In this document: one piece after another, positions 23,400 to 30,845 of the stretch
How the letters are laid out: each line of letters begins with the position of its first letter
How positions within the stretch are numbered: position 1 is the stretch's first letter
DNA from: Prevotella sp. CAG:1031
GTDB lineage: Bacteria > Bacteroidota > Bacteroidia > Bacteroidales > Muribaculaceae
Direction of reading: 5' to 3'
Length of the DNA stretch: 30,845 nt
NCBI GenBank assembly: GCA_000431215.1
Contig: HF985600.1
Span: forward strand, 1 to 30,845
Notes under the pieces: model-generated
Seen by the model: only the letters and a program-made list of their open reading frames with translations
The model's database searches: none
What the model was told of the DNA's origin: nothing
Made by a program: the position numbers and the translations under genes

Positions 23400-25688
23400 T
23401 TATCGTCGGAATTTCGGGGCTTTAATGGGTATTCCGAGCGATATTCCGCCTGACCAGTGGCGTGCGTGGCCGCTCGAATAACTGCAATAGGCGACGACGG
23501 CGCCTATCGGCAGGCGGAGGGCTGCCGACAGCTGTCCGTAGAAGTCGCATGAGCCGAAAATGGCCCCGTAGCGTGCGCCCTGCCCGTCGGGGGCCACGAG
23601 AATGCGGCGCATGGGGGCGAACACTGTGGCGTTAAGTCTTATCTGGAATATTTTGGCGGCCTGCCAGACGGGCGTTACCGATGCGGCGACATATTCGTTA
23701 GCTCTGAATGCCGGCATATATTCCCCGTCGGTTGTGAACGACGGCGAAAATTGCGGGGCGAGTATCATCGAAGCGGTATAGTCGCCGGATAGTTTCTGGG
23801 AGGAATACAGGGCTTCCCCTTTCAGCCCGACTGAGAGACCTTTGGCGACCCTGATATAGCTTTCGGCCGACGCGAATGCCTCTCCGCGGGTCGGTCGGGC
23901 GGCCTTCGGCAGTCCTGTCGGCTTCTGGCGGCGGTCGCCGGCATAGCCTGTCAGCGATACTTCATAGCGCGAGCCCGTGGTGGGGAGGAATGCGTCGTCG
24001 AGGGTCGATCTCGTCCATTGCAGGCGAAGCCGCGCGAGGTCGTCGATTATGCTGATGCGCCCGATTGTGGCCGAATACTGCAAGGGAGGCCTGTAGCCCG
24101 AGGTAAGATGCCCGTAGCCGAGCTGCGCCTCGAAAATTCCGTGGCGTCCGGCCGGCAGCGCGTAATATAGGCCGGCGGTTATTTCGCTGTTTATTGCGAA
24201 TGCCGGAGATTTGAGGTCATAGAACATTTTTTCGTGTTCGTAGAGGCGCTGGCGCGCTGCGGTCAGCTTCAGCCCGAGACGCGACGGGGCCGATGTCGGC
24301 AGCAGCATGCCGACGTCGCCCGATGCGGCCAGATAATTGATTCCTGCCCATCCTTCGAGCGAGGCATAGGGGTGGCGGTAGTCGAGAGGATTGTAGTGGC
24401 CGGCGGCGTAGAGCATGCTCTGGCTCCCCGAGGTCAGGAAACCGCCTACTTCGGCTCGGAAGTTCTTCGTCACGTCGGCGTGGAGATCGATGTCGAAGGT
24501 TCCTGTCGCTGTGTCGTATGCGGCGTGGGGCACGAGGTTGCGCATTCTGCCTGTCGACGTCAGTTTGTAGAAGCCGCTGCGGGCTTCGCCGACGGTCATT
24601 GTTGAATCTACGGAGCCTCTGAAGGTCTGTATTATCCATCGGCCGGTGTTGCTGTCGGTGCCTGTGACGGCAACATCCCTGATCTCCATCGGCCGGATGC
24701 GCTTCCTGAATTCGGCGCGGCGTCGGGCAACTTCTTCGGGTGTGCGACGTGCTGTCGTGATGCTTTTTATCGAGTCGGCGAGTTCGAGCCCGCGTCTGTA
24801 GCCTATCTCATAGATCTCTTTCGCGGCTCCCCAGTGGGTCAGCCCGAAGCGCTCGAGGTCGAAGACAACGTTGATGCCGCGTCCATCGGGAATTTTCGGC
24901 AGATAGCCGCTCATTACCATATTCTCGATCTGTCCGACGAGGTCGTTGAGCCCCGGCGGAGTGTTGGGCGTCGATACGTCGACGCCGATAATTCTGTCTG
25001 GGTTGAAATCGTCGAGCATTACGTCGACGGGATATACATCGTAGAGCCCTCCGTCATACATCAGGGTGTCGCCGATCATTATCGGCTGGTAGACCAGCGG
25101 AAAGCTCATCGACGCACGCACGGCCAGCGGCAGCTCGCCTCGCGAGAACACTACCTTGCGGTGGCGGTAGATGTCTGACGCCACGCAGCGGAACGGAACG
25201 AACAGCTTGTCGAAGTCGTTGTCGGCCGCTGCCTGAGGTGGTGAGAAAATTTCCATGAAGGCGAAGCTCATCGGCAGGGGGTTGACCAGACGGGTAGGGA
25301 AGAGCGCTGCCAGAGTGGCCGAGTCGCCCGATGCGAGATTGACTGTCAGCCAGCCGGGAGTTTCTTGCGGCTCGTTGAAATAGAATTTGTCGCTGGCGGC
25401 CGTCACTCCCGTGGCCCAGTTCATGAACTGCTCTGTCGAGAGCATCGCGAGCATCTCGTCGGGCGAATAGCCCGAGGCATACAGGGCTCCGACAATGGCG
25501 CCCATCGACGTGCCTGTTATGCAGTCGACGGGTATGTTGTTTTCTTCGAGGGCTTTGATGAAGCCAATGTGGGCGATTCCTTTCGAACCGCCTCCGCTGA
25601 GCACGAGACCGACGCTCTGTCCGGCGTGGATTTCTGCGGCGGCAAGCACAGTCGCCGCCAGCAGCGCGAAAAGTCGCAGTTTTCTCAT
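23400..25688 (-). CDS. Patatin-like phospholipase with outer-membrane barrel domain
   Basis: The 762-aa protein has a signal peptide (MRKLRLFALLAATVLAAAEIHA) and a patatin domain with oxyanion loop SGGGSKG (about residues 31-37), nucleophile Ser61 in GTSMG and Asp212 in YDGGLYDVYP, making the Ser-Asp dyad of lipid acyl hydrolases. A POTRA-like segment starts at RPMEIRDVAVTG (about 335), and the last 350 residues look like a 16-stranded BamA/TamA-type barrel. This is the PlpD-like plan: an enzyme at the outer membrane or carried across it. An ATG at 25715 would add 9 residues. It lies 72 nt after kdsB and is probably co-transcribed. Confidence 0.88.
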   Translation of the reverse strand: MRKLRLFALLAATVLAAAEIHAGQSVGLVLSGGGSKGIAHIGFIKALEENNIPVDCITGTSMGAIVGALYASGYSPDEMLAMLSTEQFMNWATGVTAASDKFYFNEPQETPGWLTVNLASGDSATLAALFPTRLVNPLPMSFAFMEIFSPPQAAADNDFDKLFVPFRCVASDIYRHRKVVFSRGELPLAVRASMSFPLVYQPIMIGDTLMYDGGLYDVYPVDVMLDDFNPDRIIGVDVSTPNTPPGLNDLVGQIENMVMSGYLPKIPDGRGINVVFDLERFGLTHWGAAKEIYEIGYRRGLELADSIKSITTARRTPEEVARRRAEFRKRIRPMEIRDVAVTGTDSNTGRWIIQTFRGSVDSTMTVGEARSGFYKLTSTGRMRNLVPHAAYDTATGTFDIDLHADVTKNFRAEVGGFLTSGSQSMLYAAGHYNPLDYRHPYASLEGWAGINYLAASGDVGMLLPTSAPSRLGLKLTAARQRLYEHEKMFYDLKSPAFAINSEITAGLYYALPAGRHGIFEAQLGYGHLTSGYRPPLQYSATIGRISIIDDLARLRLQWTRSTLDDAFLPTTGSRYEVSLTGYAGDRRQKPTGLPKAARPTRGEAFASAESYIRVAKGLSVGLKGEALYSSQKLSGDYTASMILAPQFSPSFTTDGEYMPAFRANEYVAASVTPVWQAAKIFQIRLNATVFAPMRRILVAPDGQGARYGAIFGSCDFYGQLSAALRLPIGAVVAYCSYSSGHARHWSGGISLGIPIKAPKFRR

Positions 25689-25760
25689 CGGGGTTGAAAC
25701 ATGAGGGTTATACATTGATATAACCCCTGTTGTCCCCGAATGGTTTTGCCGCTGACGAGG

Positions 25761-26507
25761 TTATTTCATCATTGCGAGGGCGCGGGCGAGATCGTCGGGT
25801 GTGTCGATGCCTACGGTGGGGATGTCAGTAACGGCTGTGGCTATGCGGTAGCCGTTCTGTAGCCAGCGCAGCTGCTCGAGGCTTTCGGCGATTTCGGCGG
25901 GCGACTGGGGCAGGCGGGTTATCTCGCGCAGCGTCGAAGAGCGGTAGCCGTACATTCCGACATGGGTATAGAATGTCGTTGTCGCGATCCATTCCTGCCA
26001 GGGATGGCTGCGCACGTATGGGATTATCGACCGGCTGAACATCAGCGCGTTTCCGCGCAGATCGAGCTCGACCTTCGGGGTGTTGGGATTGAAGAGCGCG
26101 TCCCAGCCAAGGGCCGGGTCGAAGCGGCGCACGAGGGTAGCTATCTCGGTCGAGGGGTCGGCCTCGAAGCATCCGGCAAGCTGGCGGATCTGGCGCGGAT
26201 CGATGAACGGCTCATCGCCCTGTATGTTGATGACCACGTCGGCTGCTGATCCGCTGAGGTCGAGGGCCTCGCGGCAGCGGTCGGTGCCGCTGCGGTGGTC
26301 GGCCGACGTCATAATGGCGCGATGGCCGTGGTCGGCGCAGCAGGCTGCGATGCGTTCGTCGTCGGTAGCCACTACGACCTCGTCGAGAGCACTTTCGGCG
26401 CGCTCGGCAACGCGGACAATCATCGGCTTGCCGTCGATTATGGCCAGCGGCTTGCCGGGAAAACGGCTCGACGCGTATCGGGCCGGAATGATTCCTATGA
26501 ATTTCAT
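25761..26507 (-). CDS. kdsB: 3-deoxy-manno-octulosonate cytidylyltransferase (CMP-Kdo synthetase)
   Basis: KdsB joins CTP and Kdo to give CMP-Kdo for the lipopolysaccharide inner core. The 248-aa length is typical. Motifs are MKFIGIIPARYASSRFPGKP (residues 1-20), EVVVATDD, ADHRSGTDRCREA and NIQGDEPFIDP, covering the CTP and Kdo sites, then IPYVRSHPW. An upstream in-frame ATG at 26534 adds MTDTTYTRS, which is not family-like, so 26507 is chosen. The - strand neighbour is the patatin/barrel gene, so both act on the outer membrane. Confidence 0.95.
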   Translation of the reverse strand: MKFIGIIPARYASSRFPGKPLAIIDGKPMIVRVAERAESALDEVVVATDDERIAACCADHGHRAIMTSADHRSGTDRCREALDLSGSAADVVINIQGDEPFIDPRQIRQLAGCFEADPSTEIATLVRRFDPALGWDALFNPNTPKVELDLRGNALMFSRSIIPYVRSHPWQEWIATTTFYTHVGMYGYRSSTLREITRLPQSPAEIAESLEQLRWLQNGYRIATAVTDIPTVGIDTPDDLARALAMMK

Positions 26508-26628
26508 GGAGCGGGTGTATGTTGTATCGGTCAAATTTCGATTGTTCTATTCAGTTGTGGGTGTTGCAGAACTCTGATTTCGCCAAGGCTATTATCTTAG
26601 ATAAAAACGGTGTCAGAAACGCTCTGGT

Positions 26629-26710
26629 GTAGGGACGTGCCTTCGGCACGTAGCATCGCAACGCCCTGATTGCCAGTGGTATGTGAAACGTGCCAAAGGC
26701 ACGTCCCTAC
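26629..26710. repeat. Small palindromic repeat ending in GTAGGGACGTGCC
   Basis: The 82-bp unit starts GTAGGGACGTGCC (26629-26641) and ends with its exact complement GGCACGTCCCTAC (26698-26710). Each end also forms its own hairpin (ACGTGCCTTCGGCACGT and ACGTGCCAAAGGCACGT). The layout is that of a MITE-like or REP-like element. It lies 42 bp from copy 2 of the large repeat. Confidence 0.88.
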
Positions 26711-26752
26711 GCCCGGATAGGATAATTTGTAAGTTAATAGCATTGCCGTATG

Positions 26753-27245
26753 CCTTTGGCTATAGTGCATGACAATTTTTTTTGCCATATTTGCGGGCGC
26801 ATTTGATTGCCTGAATTGTGGACACTCGCATTTCATACGCATCAAAACCCCGAATAGCAAATCATTACTGATTCTGTTGACAAGCGCGGGACGCGCGATA
26901 TCTCTACAACCGCCTGCGATAGCTGGCGGCAACCACCGCTCACACTCAAATTCGCGGCAAGCCACGGCAGTGCGCGCCGCCGCGAAACGCGACAGCACAG
27001 GTCGCGGGCCTTGGCTATCGCCGTTTGCGTGACTGCGCGCGCTCCGCGGCTTGTCACGCATATATTGTTGGTTCTCAAGCCCACAGCTATCGCAGTGGGA
27101 TGTAGAAAATCCGCGCCTCCGGCGCTTGACGCGAATAGACTGTTTGAGGTGGTTATTTTGCAAAAATGTCAGGTACTGTAGCCAAAGGTACGCTGCTACT
27201 CTTTGTCGGAAACATCGATTCTGATAAGTCAAGGAGTTTTGCAGC
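26753..27245. repeat. Large quasi-palindromic repeat element, copy 2 (inverted)
   Basis: Read on the - strand, this is closely similar to 13237-13662, including long stretches such as CGCGACCTGTGCTGTCGCGT-type core, GGCTTGCCGCGAATTTG and CCCACTGCGATAGCTGTGGG. The terminal repeats start CCTTTGGCTATAG at 26753 and end GTAGCCAAAGG at 27188. The outer flank 27189-27245 matches the left flank of copy 1. Within the left arm, 26784-26880 replaces about 35 bp of copy 1 by unrelated sequence of about 97 bp. Open frames across it are judged spurious. Confidence 0.85.
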
Positions 27246-27274
27246 TACCCAACGTCTGATTCATCGGTTTTGAA

Positions 27275-27317
27275 AACCTTAGAGGCTGTGTCAAAATCTT
27301 TGACACAGCCTCAGGTT
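27275..27317 (-). terminator. Terminator of rplU-rpmA
   Basis: A near-perfect hairpin pairs GAGGCTGTGTCAAA (27282-27295) with TTTGACACAGCCTC (27299-27312), extended by AACCT/AGGTT. On the - strand a short TTTTC stretch follows. It lies 26 nt beyond the rpmA stop. The GAGGCTGTGTCAAA sequence resembles hairpins often found at insertion-sequence ends, but no insertion sequence is here. Confidence 0.85.
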
Positions 27318-27342
27318 GTCGTTAAGTTTCGTTTAGCGCGCT

Positions 27343-27603
27343 TTACGCTTCGAGGGGCTTCACGTTGATGAACTTGCGGCCTTCTTTTCCGGTCGAAAAT
27401 TCTACGGTGCCGTCGATGAGGGCGTAGAGTGTGTGGTCCTTACCGATGCCGACGTTGACGCCGGGATGGTGGACGGTGCCACGCTGACGTTTGATGATGT
27501 TGCCGGCTTTGGCGAACTGGCCACCAAAGATTTTCACACCCAGGCGCTTGCTTTCTGATTCACGGCCGTTCTTAGAACTACCAACACCTTTTTTATGTGC
27601 CAT
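27343..27603 (-). CDS. rpmA: 50S ribosomal protein L27
   Basis: L27 reaches the peptidyl-transferase centre with its N-terminus. The 86-aa product begins MAHKKGVGSSKNGRESESKR and contains the signature GNIIKRQRGTVHHPGVNVG (about residues 34-52). The sequence starts directly with the mature AHKKG, without the cleavable extension of Firmicutes L27. It lies 22 nt after rplU. Confidence 0.98.
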   Translation of the reverse strand: MAHKKGVGSSKNGRESESKRLGVKIFGGQFAKAGNIIKRQRGTVHHPGVNVGIGKDHTLYALIDGTVEFSTGKEGRKFINVKPLEA

Positions 27604-27625
27604 TTTTCTTCAGATTTTTTGTGGG

Positions 27626-27946
27626 TTAAGCTACTACTTCTTTGATCAGCACCTTCGAGAACATCTGGCGATGACCGTTTTTGCGGCGGTAGCCTTTGCG
27701 CCTTTTTTTCTTGAACACGATAACTTTCTCGCCTTTCACGAGGGGTTCAAGCACCTCGCAAACGACTTTCGCACCCTCGAGAACCGGGGCGCCAACCTTC
27801 ACCGTGTCGGCATCCTGCGCGAGGAGCACGCGGTCGAATTCAACCGTGTCGCCTGCTTTGGCTGCGCTGCCGAGATAGTGAACATACAAGAACTTGGCGG
27901 GTTCAGCCTTGAACTGCTGTCCTTGAATTTCAACAATTGCGTACAT
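27626..27946 (-). CDS. rplU: 50S ribosomal protein L21
   Basis: L21 binds 23S rRNA next to L20. The 106-aa protein begins MYAIVEIQGQQFKAEPAKFL and includes VEFDRVLLAQDADTVKVGAP and the basic KKKRRKGYRRKNGHRQMF near residues 75-95, all typical. It is the first gene of the rplU-rpmA pair, with a consensus promoter 86 nt upstream. Confidence 0.98.
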   Translation of the reverse strand: MYAIVEIQGQQFKAEPAKFLYVHYLGSAAKAGDTVEFDRVLLAQDADTVKVGAPVLEGAKVVCEVLEPLVKGEKVIVFKKKRRKGYRRKNGHRQMFSKVLIKEVVA

Positions 27947-28032
27947 TGTAGTTAATTGGTTTTCAGGTTTCTCCAGCGGGCGGCCGACGTTTTGCCGACG
28001 CTTCTCCGGGCCCGTCAGGAATCATTAGCGCG

Positions 28033-28064
28033 CAAAGTTAGCGAAAAATCCCCGTCTCCGCAAA
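28033..28064 (-). promoter_or_regulatory. Promoter of rplU-rpmA
   Basis: On the - strand TTTG (28064-28061), a 20-nt spacer and TAACTTTG (28040-28033) match the Bacteroidota consensus exactly. Transcription should start near 28028, giving a leader of about 80 nt that is GC-rich. Confidence 0.88.
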
Positions 28065-28084
28065 TTTCTCGCCCACAAAAATTT

Positions 28085-28561
28085 TCAGTCGACGGAGCGG
28101 ATGGCCATGATGGCGGGCTCGAAGCGGTCGTTCGAGAGGTTCGAGGCTTTCTTGGCGCGCGTCTTGTAGGTGTTGACGGTGTTGGGCGAGTAGTTGAGGA
28201 AGGTGGCTATCTTGGCGATGTCGCTGACGCCGAGGCGTATCAGGGCGAAGATGCGCATCTCGGGAGTGAGAGTGTGGTCGGGGTCGCCGTCGGCTTTCGC
28301 GCGTGTCTCGGCCACGACCTCGGGCGGGAAGAGGTCGTTATACTGGGCTATGAAGGTCAGGAAGAGGCGCAGGAATATCGAGTCGAAGTTATGGAGCATT
28401 TCTTCTTTCTCCTTGCGCAGGTCTGATTCGCGGAGTGTGGCGGCGAGATCGTCGAACTGGCGCGCTTTCAGTTTGCGTCCGACGAGCTTGTAGAGCGATT
28501 CTATCTTCTTGATATACTCTGAATTGAGGTAGAAGCCGTAGCCGAGATATTCTCGCTGCGT
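28085..28561 (-). pseudogene. DUF6377 regulator, 5'-truncated C-terminal fragment
   Basis: The frame stays open from a stop at 28562-28564 to 28085, about 158 residues. It begins REYLGYGFYLNSEYIKKIES, followed by KLVGRKLKARQFDDL and, near the end, LTPEMRIFALIRLGVSD and FLNYSPNTVNTYKTRAKKAS, which is the C-terminal helix-turn-helix of DUF6377 proteins of Bacteroidota. Those are normally over 500 aa, with N-terminal TPR repeats and a membrane span. Everything upstream is missing, and no upstream start exists. An internal ATG at 28399 could give 104 aa but has no promoter. The break is at the junction with the beta-helix gene. Confidence 0.78.
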
Positions 28562-30763
28562 CTACTTGAGGGTTCTGATGCTACCGTCGATTTTGTCGAG
28601 ACGGAGTTTTGCCGCAAGGTAGAGCCTCAGAGCGGATGGGCAGTTTTCAACGGCGGCGACCTTCAGGCGTTTATCGACGCCAATCAGGGGCGCACGGTCT
28701 ATATCGCCGTTCCGCTTGTCGAGCTGACCGCGCGCCTGAATCTCGGTTCGGCAAGCCTGCGTGGCGCCGGAATGTGGTTCACCGAACTGCGATGGACAGG
28801 AGGCACGGCCGGTTTCAACGGTTTTTCGGGCGAGGTAGCCGATCTCTATCTGTCGTCTTACCAGAACCAGCGCTATAATTCACCCGACCACGGCCCCGGC
28901 ACCTACAGCTCGCCCGGAAAGTGCTTCAACGCGACAGTCGGACGTGTCACCAACGTCTGGGTCGAGCATTTCGAGTGTGGCGGCTGGCTCGGAGGGGCCT
29001 CAGGCGCGCGCTTCAGCCACTGCCGTTTCCGCAACAACTATGCCGACGGAATAAACCTCTGCAATTCGTCGGACTGCCGCGTCGAGCAGTCGAGTTTCCG
29101 CAACAACGGCGATGACGACATGGCTTCGTGGAGCGCCGAGAGCTATTGCTCGAACAATGTGTTCGCCAATTGCACCGCCGAACATAACTGGCGCGCCTCG
29201 TCGCTCGGATTCTTCGGAGGCGGAGGCCACCGGGCCGAGAATATTCTCGTCAAAGACGGGCTTGAGAGCGGGGTGCGCCTCGTGAGCGATTTCGGCGGTA
29301 AGGCTTTCGGCAACGAGGGTATAGTTTTCAGCAATATCTCGATTGTCCATTGCGCCTGTGTCAAAGGTGATGTCGGTGTCAGCGGCGATTTCTGGGGAGT
29401 CGACGAAGGCGCTCTGCATATCGAGGCCTCGAAGAACTACAGCATCCCCAACGCTGTCTTCGAAAACTTCGACATCTACGACTCGCGCGGCAACGCAGTC
29501 TTTGTCGGAGCATGGACATCAAACAGCCATAGCATCGACAACCTCCGTCTGACGAATATCAACGTCCACGGCGTTGCCGACAGCAATTCTTACGCTTTCT
29601 ATTTCGAGAATCCGCGCGGAAGTGCTACTGTCGACGGGGCTACTGTCGACGGGGTGGAGCAGCTGACAAATCTCGACGGAGGCGAGCTCGTTTCGGGGTG
29701 CTATGGCAGTTTTGAGCTCACGGCACTCAATATTGAGGCCGGAGAAACGGTCGATATTCCGTCGTCGTGCCGTCTGTCTCTCGCCGGTTTGTCGTGGAGC
29801 CGCGCCGGACGGGCGGCCGGCGCGATTACCGATACCGACGAGATCATGTTCAGTGTGCGCGTCGACAACGTTTCCGACTCCGATTTCCCCTCTGATGTCA
29901 ATATTCCCGTCAGTCTGACGCTCGATAACGGCTCCGAGGTCTCGACAAAATTTTTCCCCGCTTTCCGCGACGGTCTCCCCAGACGCGGTAGCGCCGTGTT
30001 GCGGCTTACGTCGACATTGCCGGCCGGCGGTGTGACTCTCAGTGCGGCGCTTGATCCAAACAGCCGCTACGGCGAGGTTACATCCGGCTCGGCTGATGTG
30101 ACGAAGCGCCTTAATGTCATGCCTGATCTCGGCGACAAAAGCTATACGCCGACTTCTGGCATAGATTTTCAGGTGCTCGACCTCGTCTGGAACACCACCG
30201 GCTCGAAAACCGAGTTCGGAAAAGGAACAATCAATGAGGGGGATCATGTCTATTTCGCCGCGCGCGTTGTCAATGCCGGATCAGAAAATTCCGCTACCGC
30301 AGTGAAGCTCGGAGTGGCCTTCCGTCAGAACGGAGTCGCTTTCAGCCAAGGCTCGAACGGCTTTCTGTGGTGTGACGACGGGCCCTCGCGAGAGCCTCTC
30401 GCCGCGGGAGAGCAAAAGCTTTTCCCCGTCAATAGCGGTGCAGCCGGACGAGATTACTGGGTGGCCGACAGAAACTGCGCTAACTTCCTCATTCATGTCA
30501 ACGACGACGGCTCGCGCGACGAGACCGACAAGAGCAACAACACACGAACCTGTCCGCTTGCAATCCCATATGCAGGCCCTTCATATTTCAGCGATTCTGA
30601 AGTCGATAATCCCGACGATCTGACAACAGCTATAATTTCAGCCGCCGCCGACGCTCCCGCCGACGGACGCTGGTATACACTGACGGGCGTAATTCTGCCC
30701 GGAATTCCGACGGCTCCCGGAATATACGTATGCGGGCGCCGCGTTGTGGTTGTCACCCGATAG
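28559..30763 (+). CDS. GH87-like parallel beta-helix glucanase with CARDB-like repeats, 5'-truncated
   Basis: Coding-like sequence enters the frame at the junction (LRLLEGSDATVDFVETEF) and runs to 30763. The first ATG is at 28772, inside the conserved GAGMWFTELRW, so the true start is lost. The beta-helix part has motifs like GH87 mycodextranase/alpha-1,3-glucanase: NNYADGINLC, SSFRNNGDDDMASWS and FFGGGGHRAENILVKDGLES, with paired aspartates likely catalytic. Two CARDB-like domains follow (IMFSVRVDNVSDSDFPSDV, about 353-450 from ATG 28772; VYFAARVVNAGSENSATAV, about 490-600). The C-terminus, WYTLTGVILPG...GIYVCGRRVVVV, resembles tails common on secreted Bacteroidales proteins. Substrate is inferred from family only. 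Confidence 0.65.
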   Translation, partial: RLLEGSDATVDFVETEFCRKVEPQSGWAVFNGGDLQAFIDANQGRTVYIAVPLVELTARLNLGSASLRGAGMWFTELRWTGGTAGFNGFSGEVADLYLSSYQNQRYNSPDHGPGTYSSPGKCFNATVGRVTNVWVEHFECGGWLGGASGARFSHCRFRNNYADGINLCNSSDCRVEQSSFRNNGDDDMASWSAESYCSNNVFANCTAEHNWRASSLGFFGGGGHRAENILVKDGLESGVRLVSDFGGKAFGNEGIVFSNISIVHCACVKGDVGVSGDFWGVDEGALHIEASKNYSIPNAVFENFDIYDSRGNAVFVGAWTSNSHSIDNLRLTNINVHGVADSNSYAFYFENPRGSATVDGATVDGVEQLTNLDGGELVSGCYGSFELTALNIEAGETVDIPSSCRLSLAGLSWSRAGRAAGAITDTDEIMFSVRVDNVSDSDFPSDVNIPVSLTLDNGSEVSTKFFPAFRDGLPRRGSAVLRLTSTLPAGGVTLSAALDPNSRYGEVTSGSADVTKRLNVMPDLGDKSYTPTSGIDFQVLDLVWNTTGSKTEFGKGTINEGDHVYFAARVVNAGSENSATAVKLGVAFRQNGVAFSQGSNGFLWCDDGPSREPLAAGEQKLFPVNSGAAGRDYWVADRNCANFLIHVNDDGSRDETDKSNNTRTCPLAIPYAGPSYFSDSEVDNPDDLTTAIISAAADAPADGRWYTLTGVILPGIPTAPGIYVCGRRVVVVTR

Positions 30764-30774
30764 CCGCGACCTCC

Positions 30775-30845
30775 TTATCTGATAATTCCGGCGTAGGCCA
30801 CGGCCTGCGCTACAAGATATATCGGGTCAGCGGATTTTCCCGGTG
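30775..30845 (-). CDS. Possible 3' end of a convergent gene
   Basis: Reading leftward from the window edge, one - strand frame is open for 22 residues, PGKSADPIYLVAQAVAYAGI then IR, ending at TAA (30777-30775), 11 nt from the preceding stop. Codon choice is like the neighbours. It is too short to identify. Confidence 0.35.
   Translation of the reverse strand, partial: PGKSADPIYLVAQAVAYAGIIR

Noticed and set aside
26597..27232. 211-codon open frame on the - strand across copy 2, and similar frames at 13302-13675
   Set aside because: They run through the palindromic repeat, overlap open frames on the other strand, and show no domain. Similar peptides in the two copies (LWLQY, NHLKQ) come from the shared terminal repeats.
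27275..27317. Insertion-sequence end
   Set aside because: The hairpin resembles one, but it sits where the rpmA terminator is expected and there is no transposase or second end.

Overview
The window looks like a chromosomal segment of a Bacteroidota bacterium, order Bacteroidales, probably Muribaculaceae or a close relative. This is inferred from four things: promoters of the TTTG-N20-TAnnTTTG type read by the Bacteroidota sigma factor, few Shine-Dalgarno sites, families typical of the group (DUF6377, DUF4199, DUF1460, multi-copy DUF4143 ATPases, patatin fused to an outer-membrane barrel), and rather GC-rich coding DNA beside AT-rich control regions. The family-level call is the least certain part.

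Bases 1-13200 are the classic translation and transcription block on the + strand: tRNA-Gly (3' end only), tRNA-Thr, tuf, tRNA-Trp, secE, nusG, rplK, rplA, rplJ, rplL, rpoB, rpoC. It ends in a terminator hairpin. Hairpins between rplL and rpoB, between rpoB and rpoC, and in the rplK leader are plausible points where expression is set.

Bases 13200-17750 hold a 370-bp quasi-palindromic repeat, a secreted DUF1460 cysteine amidase (- strand), a 23-bp x4 tandem array in front of a stand-alone DUF4143 ATPase, a duplicated promoter, a DUF4199 membrane protein and a polyprenyl-phosphate glycosyltransferase. Bases 17800-22750 are a four-gene export operon: TolC-type outer membrane protein, HlyD-type adaptor and two ABC-2 permeases. 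No ATPase gene is present.

Bases 22750-23400 are noncoding, with a terminator, a period-9 palindromic repeat and a structured - strand element. On the - strand follow kdsB (CMP-Kdo synthesis) and a patatin/barrel protein, probably co-transcribed (23400-26507). Bases 26508-27342 contain a small palindromic repeat and a second, inverted copy of the 370-bp element. Then come rplU-rpmA (- strand) with a clear promoter.

At about 28556-28562 two genes that have both lost their 5' ends meet head to head: a DUF6377 regulator fragment (- strand) and a GH87-like parallel beta-helix enzyme with CARDB-like repeats (+ strand). This is a rearrangement scar or an assembly join. The last 71 bases may hold the 3' end of another - strand gene.

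The strongest unexplained signals are the inverted pair of large quasi-palindromic elements, the 23-bp array at the DUF4143 gene, the duplicated promoter with a near-leaderless start, and the double-truncation junction.
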